Source: Allolobophora icterica (taxonomy: Eukaryota > Annelida > Clitellata > Crassiclitellata > Lumbricidae). Taken from it: a stretch of DNA of 64,000 bases. The translations under genes were made by a program, and so were the position numbers. Of this stretch, positions 10,339 through 20,586 are shown piece after piece; the first letter of the stretch is position 1; every line of letters starts with the position of its first letter. Under the pieces are notes generated by a model, which saw only the letters and a list, made by a program, of their open reading frames with translations, had not been told where the DNA came from and did not search any database. The stretch spans positions 40,516,108-40,580,107 of the forward strand of contig OY744605.1 in NCBI GenBank assembly GCA_963556255.1. The letters run 5' to 3'.

Positions 10339-10770
10339 TGTCGCGGTCGACTCCTTCGATCGCAACGACGAACCAACGAAGGAACTATTAAAAGATCTTT
10401 AATTAAAAATAAAGTCGATTAAGTGTAAAGTAAGTCAACTCGTCTATCAAATATCACAATCGTAGACAGCACACAGGTTGGCTGGTCTCGATTGAACGTT
10501 ATACGATCAATGTTTCAACGTTTACAAATCTTCGTCAAAAGGCCCTTAATGTACATCAGGTCTATCTTATATAGAGTTCTCCCGGATTCCAGAACGTTCT
10601 GTGACGTCACTGTACTTTTCCCTGGAAAGTCCTACTGAACACGTATATCCTTGTTGCATGCACCGAATTAATGTTGACAGCTTGCTGCAGAATTTTCCGT
10701 GCGATGTAAACAAGCTTGTTGACGCGTCGGTTTTCTTCCCTTGATGCATGCACCCGCGTAGACCGCGACA
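10339..10770 (-). repeat. 5' LTR of the Gypsy element
   Basis: 432-bp copy of 4531-4962, offset 5,808 bp, with the same TGTCGCGGTC/GACCGCGACA ends. It drives transcription towards lower coordinates. Confidence 0.95.
10566..10609 (-). promoter_or_regulatory. 5' LTR promoter: CRE, heat-shock element, TATA
   Basis: Minus-strand order: TGACGTCA (10602-10609), TTCnnGAAnnTTC (10587-10599), CTATATAAG (10566-10574). These spacings fit a stress- and cAMP-responsive RNA polymerase II promoter. Function is inferred from consensus only. Confidence 0.6.
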
Positions 10771-10775
10771 ATAAC
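10771..10775. repeat. Gypsy target-site duplication, right (ATAAC)
   Basis: Matches 4526-4530 exactly. Confidence 0.9.
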
Positions 10776-10929
10776 TAAATCTGTTTTCATTGTGAATTTC
10801 TGATACGGTAGTATTTCAGTTTCTTTATCTCTTTGCAGAAGTTTGTCTTTATTGAAACATAATATTTTAATATTTCAAGAAATATTTTCTATTTTGGGGG
10901 TGGGGCTTCCCCCAGAGTCTACACCTATG
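10776..10929 (+). mobile_element. hAT-like miniature element, right part
   Basis: Continuation of 4373-4530. Matches 36880-37082, including 'attgaaacataatattttaatattt' and 'ccccagagtctacrcctatg'. Confidence 0.65.
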
Positions 10930-11045
10930 GCTGTACAGTAGACATAGGTCAATAATTCTTAATAGCTTCATTAGAAACATGACATGGGCGGCAGATTGTT
11001 AAATATGTCTGCTCTATAATTATTGAAACTTTTCTCTTCCTTGAA

Positions 11046-11110
11046 CTAGCTGATTGGTTTAAGAGCTCGCTTTGCAGCGCAGAACATGCGAGTTCTATCC
11101 TCTTCTGAGG
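11046..11110 (+). repeat. Possible tRNA-like SINE head
   Basis: 'tagctgattggtttaagagc' resembles an A box and 'gcgagttctatcc' a weak B box 40 bp on. There is no clear body or tail. Confidence 0.25.
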
Positions 11111-12228
11111 TAAAATTTCTGCAAAAAGCTGTAGACTATTATACTCAATCACTAGAGTATCTGCCCGTCAAATACGACAGGTTGTCTCTGTTTCGTGAAC
11201 GCGCAATGCAACATGAAGCTGGCCATGTGGGCTAGCAGGCCCTTGGTTGTGCCTGGATTCGCCTGATGCACGCCTTAGACAGTATGAGTCACGCCTGATT
11301 TTGGCTCGCCCGATAATAGCCCGTGCGCATGGATAGGATACCCCGCTGCACATTCCACACGTGCCATTAACGTTTTTGCGGATGGATACACGCTCTTTGG
11401 AAATTATTATGATAGATGCTACAACGTACAACGCAAGTTTAACACTGGTTCGTGACGTAGGCCCCTATACAAACGCACTCAATTTAAAATCTTAATGATA
11501 CGCGTAATTGCCTTAAGGCTGTTTTACATCTTATCTCGGGGAGTTGTGTGTCTTGGTTTCATCCATGCCTAGCAGTAAATATTTTCGTTATGCTGAATGG
11601 GGCTGGTTGTTCCCTTGGTATGAACTTCTGTGATGCAACTTTCTGGAACAGGTTGCCTAGCACTCTGTGAGCGTCTTGGTCTTACTTTACTTCTTTTAAT
11701 TCCGTAAGCATCCGAAACCATTCTATTCGAACCAGGAATTCTGTTGTTAGGTCGGCAGCGTCTTTGATGAATCTCCATGGAAGAGGCACTATGACTAAAA
11801 ATTACAAACAATGTAACAACTGGAAAGACTAGTGACAGCTAGCACCTGCAAGACAATGGCGGCAGGTTTCATGCTTCTTAGCACGTGGCTAAGCTATTTC
11901 TTGTCCGTGGGTGATCTCTTGAGCATTTTTGGTGTGATCTCGATGCTCGATGCCTTGCCATTCGTCCTCTGATGGGGGACGACCGGACAACATCAGCGAC
12001 TGTTGCGTCGAATGTATTCCCAGGCTAATTTCTGAGTCGCCAGTCGTGGCTCTGCTGGGTTCGTCAATGTGACGATTCTCTAGGACCACACAATTATTCT
12101 TGCCCACACTACTTAATGTATGACAGTATAGTATAGATGATGGTGAGTAAGTGTATGGTAAACAATGTAAGAATAGTGGAGCTATATAAATGTAATTCGT
12201 TTAGTATGCCAGCAAATTAAAGCCAGCA
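11111..12228. other. No recognised feature
   Basis: Three short minus-strand frames (60-90 codons) have no recognisable domain. No splice-phased model could be built. Confidence 0.4.
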
Positions 12229-12395
12229 TCTATACATATAATATCCATATAGTGTCCGTCTGTCGGGGGACGCTACGTCACAAACGGGTTCTGTTCTATT
12301 GTGAAACATAAACCGTTTGTCTTGACGACGGCGATAACCAACGATACATATAAGCCTATAATATGACGTCATAATATGACGGGCAAATACACTAG
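12229..12395 (+). mobile_element. Non-autonomous Helitron, family 1
   Basis: 167 bp, inserted between A (12228) and T (12396). It starts TCTATACATATAATATCC and ends in CTAG. The palindromic stem 'gtcataatatgac' lies 11 nt before CTAG. A^TC...hairpin...CTAG^T is the Helitron signature. It has no coding capacity. Confidence 0.85.
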
Positions 12396-13000
12396 TTATA
12401 GGATAATAATGAAATTTAAGGTATAGAGGCAGATCATATCTTCAAAGAAGCGGCGAGGTAACGTAGACTCACCTCATTGGTCAAACCGAAACATCCGAGC
12501 TCAGTTACTATGGTGATATCAGCTGACGAGTCGGGAGCTTAGCAACCAACGGTGACGATGTACGGAGATTATTCAGTTGTATGTTTGATTTCGAATGAAC
12601 GGGTCGATTCCAGAAATCGCTGAGGCATCAACTCGTTGAGGTTCGACTAGGACGACTGTTGTAGTCCATAGTTGGCGAACGTTTGTCGTGAGAATAGTTG
12701 GGGCGAACTAATAAGTCGTGCAGTCAGACTGTGAATATAAATTCTTGGTGACCGGAGAAAAAAGTAGCGGACAAAACGGTACGGACAAAATGGTATCAGG
12801 CCAAAATGGTATTGGACAAAATGATGCGGATAAACTGGTAAGGATAAAATGATACGGATAAAATGGTATAGATTTAAGTTTATTGAAATAATATTAAGCT
12901 AACCATCAAGAGGTAGCCATGGGTATGAAATATTAGCGACTTATTTTTCCTTCTCCCTGTCCTTCTTCTCATTCTTCTTGACTAGTGGCAATTCTGCTAA

Positions 13001-13188
13001 TCTATACATATAGTTTCCATATAGTGTCCGTCTGTCGGGTGGACGCTACGTCACAAACGGGTTCTGTTCTATTGTGAAACATAAACCTGTCGTCTTGACG
13101 ACGGTGATCTTGGCGACGGTGATAATCAACAATACATAATTATAGACCTATAATATGACGTCATAATTATGACGGGCAAATACACTAG
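13001..13188 (+). mobile_element. Non-autonomous Helitron, family 1
   Basis: 188 bp between A (13000) and T (13189). Starts TCTATACATATAGTTTCC. The 3' stem GTCATAATTATGAC is a perfect palindrome ending 11 nt before CTAG. It is nested in the DNA transposon above. Confidence 0.9.
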
Positions 13189-13612
13189 TTTTTTTATATA
13201 TGATGAACAACGGAAGATCTATGGCCAATGATGGAAAACATAGGCTTAATTGTACAACATGGAAATGTGACGTATATTGCTTCTTGTTTCAAAACCGGTG
13301 TACTGGAAGAAGATGTCACTAGATCTGTCTTCAGTTATGGTGGCTAGCGGTGTTATGTCTCCGAGCGGCTAGGCTAGTCTTCGGGGGTCTTGTTAGCTGT
13401 TCGAAGCACGTGGGTTTTTGTAATTCACCTCGCGAAGACAGTTAGAAGACAGTACTCTTGTATGTTTTGCAATTCTTATTATACAATATTTTTACACAAC
13501 GTATTTACACCTAGAACAGTTCTCACTTCGTGTTGCATAACAGTTTCTGCGTCTGCAATTTTCCGTCACACTATTCCTCCCAGCGAAGTATTACTGCCTC
13601 TTGTCTGGTGAG

Positions 13613-13690
13613 CGAATCCTACGTCCAACCGATTCCTCCTTCCGTGAGTGAATCGTACGTCTAACCGATTCCTCTTCCTGTGAGTGAATG
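13613..13690 (+). repeat. Short tandem repeat, ~45-bp unit
   Basis: 'gtgagyGAATCsTACGTCyAACCGATTCCTC' occurs twice, followed by a partial third copy. Confidence 0.6.
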
Positions 13691-14533
13691 CCGTCCTCCT
13701 TTCAGTCTTCGCTCATCCTCCTCCCCTTTCGCCCTGACCTGTCATTCATCCATCTCTCCCCCAATCTCGCTCTCCTTTCGGTCGCGCTATCATTCCTTCG
13801 CCCCTCCTTCTCCCTGCTCCCCCTCTTATGACACCCGGTCAGGCCCTAATGTCAGTCAGTCTTATCTGATCTTGATTCTACCTATTTCATTAGTGTTCTT
13901 TTGCCTACATCAAATACTAAGCAACACATCATACTAATGTTAGGCCTACATAATAATACTAATATATATCGTAATCCTAAATCCCTAATATAATATCGTA
14001 CATGACTGTCACTACAACCGGCATCTATAGCAGTAACATAGAAATACAATTTGTTTATAAGGATGAAGACTGTGAGCAAGCCATGCTTGATCGGGTGTTT
14101 TAAGATCAAACGGACTGACCCAACAGGCCTATATGCTCTGTTAAACCAGGTTTCAAAGAAAGTCTAATGACTTTATAAGTAACAGAAGTATGCGAGGGAA
14201 CGTTCATAATTAGAAGTATGTTTTATTCAATTTTAGTGAACATTCATCATATAAGTACTAATCGTTTAGGAGATATTCATATAGCGCTAATTTCCGAATT
14301 AAAACAATGCAGCAACTTATGTTTCTTCTAGATCGTGTCTCAAAGTGTATCTTGCCGGCTAGAAAGCATGCACCGTTATTGATTTATTTACTTATAAAGC
14401 ATACTCAGTACAAAGTCGCATACTCAGTTATAAAATCTATACCATTTTATCCGAACAATTTGTCCGTACCATTTTGTCCAATCCCATTTTGGCCTGATAC
14501 CATTTTGTCCGTACCATTTTGTCCTAGAACCAA

Positions 14534-15176
14534 ATTCTTCGAATGAACGCTTTTGCGAACGAGAACGGTTACGAGGCGTAACTTTCTAGTATAGAAACGT
14601 CAACAGTTCGAACAATCTACGGTCAATGGACTTCGAATGTTTTGTTGCGAGTGAAGTGCATGGGCTTTTGGAGACAGTAAGGCCTTCATTCGAACTATAA
14701 ACTTCGGTCTCTACGAAGGAGACAAAAAGTTATGCGGTGTTGAAGAGGGCGGTGAACATTCGTACTTGAACGCGGAGAGAAATTGGCTCATCTGTCAACT
14801 TCTCGGAGAACAGGCGAGTGTACAACGACACGTCAAGAAACACAGGAACGTGGGAACTTTCCTTGATTCAGAATTTCATGCGGAGGGTAATCATGGGCGA
14901 TAATAAATTCAACATTGTAACCAAATTAAGATTGATAGAGACTTATGCTTCTTAAATGTTGTATTGACTATAACATGTTGTTACTTTGGATTTGACATTA
15001 TATACATATCTATCAAAATGAACATTCAATCCTTCGTTATTAATCTCTTTAGCATGACATGTAATCCTATGCATTTCCAGACCAGGTGGGGGCAAAATAC
15101 AGTTGAGATCTAAGGTAGACGTGGGTGCTAATTCACCCGTAGCACTAAGCACTATCTATTTAGAGGATGGCGCTAC
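14534..15176. other. Unique sequence, no recognised gene
   Basis: No domain is seen. Positions 15110-15176 resemble 19090-19166 in the duplicated block (gtagacgtggg ... tttagagg-tggcgctacag), possibly a shared older repeat that helped set the duplication edge. Confidence 0.4.
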
Positions 15177-15411
15177 AGAGAAAAAACAAGATGTGAGAAA
15201 AAGAAGAAACAACCTTACCAAAGAGAATGGTGTTACGGACAGGAGGAGGAAGTCGGTTCCAAAGCGAGGGATCTATGCAGGCAAAGGACCTGGATTGAGC
15301 CATAATAGTCCTGACACGTGAAACTAAGAGGTAAAGACGATCAGGAGATCGGAGAGGACGCAGCGAAGCAGCAGAATATCGGATCGCTTACTTATTGCCC
15401 ACCACATAGGC

Positions 15412-15570
15412 CTATACGTATTAGCCTATATCACTCGATCATCCATCCATATCTTGCCTATTGTAATATGATATGGGCTTCAATTATTCAAAACGATTAA
15501 GACGACTAAAATTTAATATTCTTCAGAACAGAGCTCTTCGTGTCCTTCACGGTATTCTCCTGTGTATTCT
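15412..15570 (+). pseudogene. CR1-like LINE fragment (RT C-terminal region)
   Basis: It encodes 'LYHSIIHPYLAYCNMIWAS', which aligns with 'LYYSLIHPYLSYCNIVWAS' of the intact LINE at 24.1-27.8 kb. It is the downstream end of the broken LINE that is longer in copy B (22440-23850). Here its upstream part is cut off at the duplication edge. Confidence 0.8.
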
Positions 15571-17053
15571 CCTGTCGATTCAGCATAACAACAAGACGTA
15601 GGGGGAGAGTTGCTATAAATGGACCACCTAAGGGAAGCCGAGGTTTATTGAATGAGTGCTACCGAATTTCTAAAAGGAAATTATACCATATAATGGGCTG
15701 ATTGGTCAAGTATGTTGTCCATAATCAAGGGACAGATACTGATAGTATTCATGCATTTATGAAAAATAACTAAAACAACTTGAGATCCAATAAGTCCAAT
15801 CAAGGAAACCGGTTTCCTTAAATGGACCACATGGTGTCCTTGATTGGACCAGTTGCCCTGAATGGGACATATTATTTTAAAGACGTTTTTTAAAGATAAT
15901 GTGCAATAAAAAAAACACTTCAAACGTTTTAAAACACTTATTGTCTAAAACATGCAATAAAGGCATCTGTATCTAACTGTCGAAATACTATAAAAGTAGT
16001 AGAAATCAACTTAACATATGACTAACATAACCACTGCCAGTAAACTAATTTAGTGTACATTGTCAGAATCACTAGTTAAATATAGACTATACATAGTTAA
16101 CTATAGACTATTTAATTACGACTAAATGAATAGTTAAGTCTTTTATTAATGCTTAGTTACAACCATTTGTGTCTAACACTTAACAATTAATAGGGGCCTA
16201 CTTAGAGGAATTACATACAGTTTGCACAGAGGAACACATCATCATCAAGCAGTCCCCACATTTTCTTTTACTGGTAGACATCTACATATACAACTGAAAG
16301 AAAATGTTGTTCGATATAATACAAGCCAGTGGAACTTATTATTATATAAATAAGCACCTCAAGCACAGTATAACATTGCAAGTGCCGGTGTCCTTAAATG
16401 GACCACCCCAAATTATCGGTCCAATTTAGGAAACTAATTGTGGTCCATTCCAGGTAACATGGACTACTTCTGCTTACACTGCGATAGTTCAACCCACGCC
16501 AGTCTTAGCCTAAAATAACCTATTGTTGCTCAAACATGAAACCTGGCTATAACTAAAACAAATTTCATTACATTTTTATAAGCTGATCTTAAATATATAT
16601 CCTCGTTGTCAGGTACGGCTAAAAAAGTAAAAATATATCAGAGCTACATGAAATAGAGTTTTAACCGCAATTCAATAAATGTTTAGTATTCCGTAAAACT
16701 GCCTACACCGATACGATCAATATTCAACTGCTCAAGAATACAACAGTTGAAAACGAGGTTAAATGGGTATCTAGGGTGTAAATCTCACAGAAAAAGTGAA
16801 GTAGAGGTGGAGAGAAAGGAAGCAGAGGAAGGAGACAGTAAGGGTGGCACTATCTTTTGGACCACACACTAGCCAATTTAAGCTCTGGAAAAGCTATGAC
16901 AACCTGTGACCTGTCTGGTAAACGCCGGAATTCAAATTCAAAATAGGCCTATATCTGAGAGCCACGTTTGTTTTGACCACACCGCCCACACGTTAATGCT
17001 TAATAGCCCACATAAGTAACTGTTTACTTGCATGCTGGTGATTGTAAGCTGGT

Positions 17054-17288
17054 GGGGCGTGGTGGCTCAGTGGTAAGTTCGGCGCCTTGTGACCGGAGGG
17101 TTGCAGGTTCGAATCCCACTCTAGCCGCTGCGTACGGACCTTGGGCAAGTCCTTCACTCGCAATTGCTCGTGGCGCTTCGGCGTGAAAATTCCGGCACAG
17201 TATCAAATGCTGTAGTCGGGAGCGCCTCTGAGCAGTAGTTGACTTCGAGAGGCGCTATAGAAATATCCGGAATAAATAAAAAAAAAAG
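17054..17288 (+). mobile_element. tRNA-derived SINE, family A, copy A
   Basis: A-box TGGCTCAGTGG (17063-17073) and B-box GGTTCGAATCC (17106-17116) form a tRNA-like head with RNA polymerase III promoter elements. A conserved CCTTGGGCAAG body follows, then a 3' end with GAGGCGCTATAGAAAT and a poly-A-rich tail. The tail resembles L2 LINE 3' ends, suggesting L2-driven mobilisation. The head lacks a complete cloverleaf, so it is not a working tRNA gene. Confidence 0.85.
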
Positions 17289-17348
17289 TAAAATGGGACA
17301 TAATATTGGACAAGAAAAGAAAAAACAAACGAACTAAAAAAATATAAA

Positions 17349-17415
17349 AGAATTTCCTATGCTGCCGACGGTCAACATGCAGTTACTGCGAAGTGAAGTT
17401 CACTCGCACCGTCGG
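17349..17415. repeat. Inverted repeat (GCCGACGGT...ACCGTCGGC)
   Basis: 9-10 bp GC-rich arms about 47 bp apart, duplicated at 29355-29421. Confidence 0.45.
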
Positions 17416-17800
17416 CTGTTAACAAGATTGTATTCATTCACGAGAACTCTCATCTTGTGAAAGAATAAAATTTCATAACTTATTGATCGTTGTGTTTGAT
17501 GTCTGTGGCTTTGTTACAATGGTGTAAAATTTTGGCTTAATATTGAAAGGTTAGAAGAGTTCATAAAATTATCTGCTGTTAATATCAAGATATGCAATTT
17601 TTCCTCTTGTTAAATCCAAATTGTTTAAAAGCAGCTTTGTTAACCGATGCATCTTTAATTATATCTAGTGATAAATGTGTGACCTTACAAGCTGCTCATG
17701 TTGTTGTTTTGTTTTCATGTTATAGTTTCGTTTTCAAAATGTATGTAATCATTGTATACATGTAATGCTTGTGCGCTTGTCATATGCAAATAAAGGCTAC

Positions 17801-17822
17801 TTACTTACTTACTTACTTACTA
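17801..17822 (+). repeat. (TTAC)n tail
   Basis: Five units follow 'gcaaataaaggctac', the 3' end of a retroelement family (compare 1.92 and 29.81 kb). Confidence 0.65.
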
Positions 17823-19538
17823 AATAATTCTTGCAGAATGGAAGGTTATTGATTATTTTGTAAAGAAATTCAATATTCATCACCTATTTATTTAATTAAA
17901 GCACTTAAACTTACAGATTTAATTAAAATTCTTTTTTAAATAAACGAATGAAAAGAGCGACTATATTCTGAACATGAAGACCACTATCACAGCAGGCCGA
18001 GTAACATGAAGAATGAAGACTGCAGTCATGTGTAGACAGAGTAGTGTATACAGGCCACAAGACTTGTAAAGAGACATTGAGAGAGACATAGTGCGACAGA
18101 AACAGGAAACGAGAGAGAAAGAGAGACAGACAGACAGTAAGAGCGCGCGAGAGCGAAAGACAGACGAACAAAGCAGATATTATTTAGGAATTTCTTATCG
18201 CCATGGAACTGAGTGTATGCAGTGGTTGAACACCTGACAGGGAGAATCTGGCTGTATATTAGTGTGCATGAGAATCAACATATCCAAATGTGACACCAAT
18301 ACCATAGGTCGACCATCGTCAAATATTCCGACCAGGGTGACCTAGACCGAGGATCCGGGGTATAGAGGTCGCCTTCTATTCCCGGGGTCTTCGCCTAACA
18401 CCACACTCACATACATCTGTGGCCCTGACTGAGTATCTTGTATCATGAAGCATCCATCATATACAGGCTATAATTCAGAGTGCAGAGAGGCTTATACCTA
18501 CACATCCTTGTTGTTGCACTTTTGAACACCATAGGCTAAACATGTCATCAGATTGAACAATTGACCAAATTTAAAATTTGTGTGCTAGGGGAATTAAAGA
18601 ATAGGGCCCTAAAACAGAATCTGACATGCGTACGCACCTTACGCACCTTGTATGGCTACGCCCCTGACGTAATACTATAGTACCAAGAATGGTCTCTCTC
18701 AGTTTAGTCTTATACAAACAATGGCCTATATGTGGAGACCTTAAATGGCATGGCACTAATTCAAACGGGCAGCACACCATCTGGTAAATTCATTGAAAAA
18801 TTAACAGGGCTGAGACCGCTCGGCCATGCATAGGCGTAGACTGTGTATGTGTGTGTGTATATTCGTTTATTATGCAAAACTGGTTGGCAAACCGCAACCA
18901 GGAACATGAAGACTAGGTAGACACTAGAAAATAATAAAAATGAAGATTTGAAGGTTTGGGATTATTGCGGATTGTACTCAGATTTTTTTATACAGAATGC
19001 GTGAGATGTAGTTTTTATCGTCTTTGTCCGGAAGTTCGAATGGGTGGGCTCGAGGTCGCAGGCCCCGACGGCGACACTTTGTTGGCGGGAAGAGGGCTCT
19101 TAAGAGTAGACGTGGGCTTCGTTCCACACAACAGCGTTGAGCAGTCTTTATTTAGAGGGTGGCGCTACAGTCATGTTGCTCATCATCGGAGACTGGTGGG
19201 TTGAGCAATGAGTCGTAATGCTTACGCCTCTAGCCATGTTTGCCTCTTTAGTTCATATGCATGTTCCATCAAAGGCCGAGATTGGGCTGCTGATCCTTGG
19301 CAGGCCCAGGGGATCTGCCTGAAGTTGTCGAAAGCGTCAACGCGGCATCCTCCAGCCAGACTTTCGTCTGCCAGCTTAACCTTTACTTCTGCTTGTCAAC
19401 CCTGGTCCCTGACAGACTTCGCTGTTATATCCTATATTACTGCCCAGTCAATTTACTACCGATAGCTTTATAGGCTGCAGCAGCTGATGTGTGTTGAAGA
19501 TAGTAGTAGATACCATTCACCCAGCTATTTCCTTTAAT

Positions 19539-19593
19539 ATGACAGCTGCACGTCTAATTTCACTTCTACTGCTTGCTCATGACTTGGGCAAAG
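19539..19593 (+). CDS. Candidate signal-peptide first exon, copy A
   Basis: ATG at 19539 begins 18 codons giving MTAARLISLLLLAHDLGK, a short n-region and a leucine-rich core like a secretion signal, then one base before a consensus donor G|GTTAGT (19594). The exon ends in phase 1. The next convincing phase-1 acceptor downstream is at 20749, inside the caspase-like gene, so a spliced secreted form is possible. An unrelated gene, or chance, is equally possible. An identical exon lies at 31545-31599 in copy B. Confidence 0.35.
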
Positions 19594-19989
19594 GTTAGTC
19601 TTGGATGAATAATAATACAGCCACACTTCTGAAACTTTTTAGACTGAATTCTTTCTTTTAGGCACAAATTCGATTGTTTTAAATCTGTTCACGTAGATGG
19701 ATTGCTTGTTTATATTCAATGTACATGTATTGTGAACATAATATATGACTCCATCATGTCATTTTCCTACCATGTTTCGAGGCATATGAAATTGGGTTAA
19801 CAATCACATACAAGCTATTCGTAGAATATGATCTCACATCTCAAACTCTCCGCTCTTTCAATAATAAATGCCTTTGCTTCTAGTCGTTCTATTAGGCCTA
19901 CTGTTATTCAGTTTTCTGTTTCGTATCACAACAACAGACCCTCAAGAACTAAATGTAGTTCAACAGTACCTGAACAAGAAAATAACATA

Positions 19990-20090
19990 ATTAGGCTACA
20001 CCTATTTTATTGCATTCATTACATTGGCTACCCATCGAGGAAAGAGTCCGGTGTAAAAAGTCTTATATTTCATCAAAGCTTGTAAATAAA
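19990..20090 (+). pseudogene. L2-like LINE fragment
   Basis: One frame gives 'LHSLHWLPIEERVRCK', the usual L2/CR1 RT C-terminal motif. Very short, with no other part recognisable. Confidence 0.45.
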
Positions 20091-20541
20091 CTGGGGTCTT
20101 GTGTACTCTTAAGTAGCGCTGGAAAAACTTAAAATTTACAATTACGGTGAATCCGTCATGCATGATAGACCTACAGTTGCGTGGGCTGGCGCTGTCAGCT
20201 TTATGAAATGCATAGACAGTTACATTAACTTGAGGCTGAGGAATTAAGCACGCTGGAAAATCCTACTTTCGGTAGGCTAAAACCACACATAGACCTACCA
20301 GGGCTGATAGTGTGGTGATACAGGGAATCGACAGCGGAAAATACGCTTATTGCCGACTTGCAAGGTAAGCATGTTGCCTCTGGCAACAGGGCATATTCCT
20401 TAGGTTTAGCCTGCTACACGAAGTCGCGTGATAGGCCTATGACTCTCTATATCGAGTTATAGCAAGTGCAACGAAATATTGCATTTCAGTAGCCTATGAG
20501 CAGGCCTGCAGTTAGTCATCTCATAGTGCTCACCTGAGCAC

Positions 20542-20547
20542 TATAAA
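20542..20547 (+). promoter_or_regulatory. TATA box of the caspase-like gene
   Basis: TATAAA in 'cactataaaggg', 45 bp before the ATG. Transcription would start near 20572, giving a short 5' leader. Confidence 0.45.
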
Positions 20548-20586
20548 GGGCGAGGTTGAAGGCCAGCTCTTCAGGACAGTCGTAGG

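Larger units (their letters stand above)
4531..10770 (-). mobile_element. Complete Gmr1-type Ty3/Gypsy LTR retrotransposon
   Basis: A 6,240-bp element read on the minus strand. It has 432-bp LTRs at both ends that look identical by eye, 5-bp ATAAC target duplications, a primer site next to the 5' LTR (right side), a polypurine tract next to the 3' LTR (left side) and one long polyprotein frame. The domain order is Gag, protease, integrase, reverse transcriptase, RNase H. Integrase before RT is the order of Ty1/copia, yet the domains are of Gypsy type; this combination is known as the Gmr1 group. Identical LTRs and an open frame mean a recent insertion that may still be mobile. It lies inside an older hAT-like miniature element. 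Confidence 0.95.
12759..14533. mobile_element. DNA transposon with arrayed terminal inverted repeats
   Basis: Positions 12759-12873 consist of repeated ~12-bp GGACAAAATGGTA-like units. The same array, inverted, lies at 14436-14533, in matching unit order (including a GGCCAAAATGG variant). The interior carries a Helitron (13001-13188) and shows no transposase. AAATTCTTSG flanks both sides, so a 9-10 bp target duplication (Mutator-like) is possible but unproven. Confidence 0.6.
15177..19861. repeat. Segmental duplication copy A (4,685 bp)
   Basis: Direct copy of 23468-24101 plus 27812-31867 (offset 8,291 before the LINE site, 12,006 after). The copies are collinear with no length difference once the LINE and its target duplication are removed. 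I found four substitutions by eye (15785 A/C, 15811 G/T, 15951 C/T, 18924 C/A). This copy keeps the empty LINE site at 15806-15811. Confidence 0.95.

Noticed and set aside
13680..13937. 85-codon Ser/Pro-rich frame
   Set aside because: Lies in pyrimidine-rich sequence inside a DNA transposon; no domain.
17054..17140. tRNA gene
   Set aside because: Good A and B boxes but no complete cloverleaf; attached to a SINE body and LINE-like tail, and duplicated.
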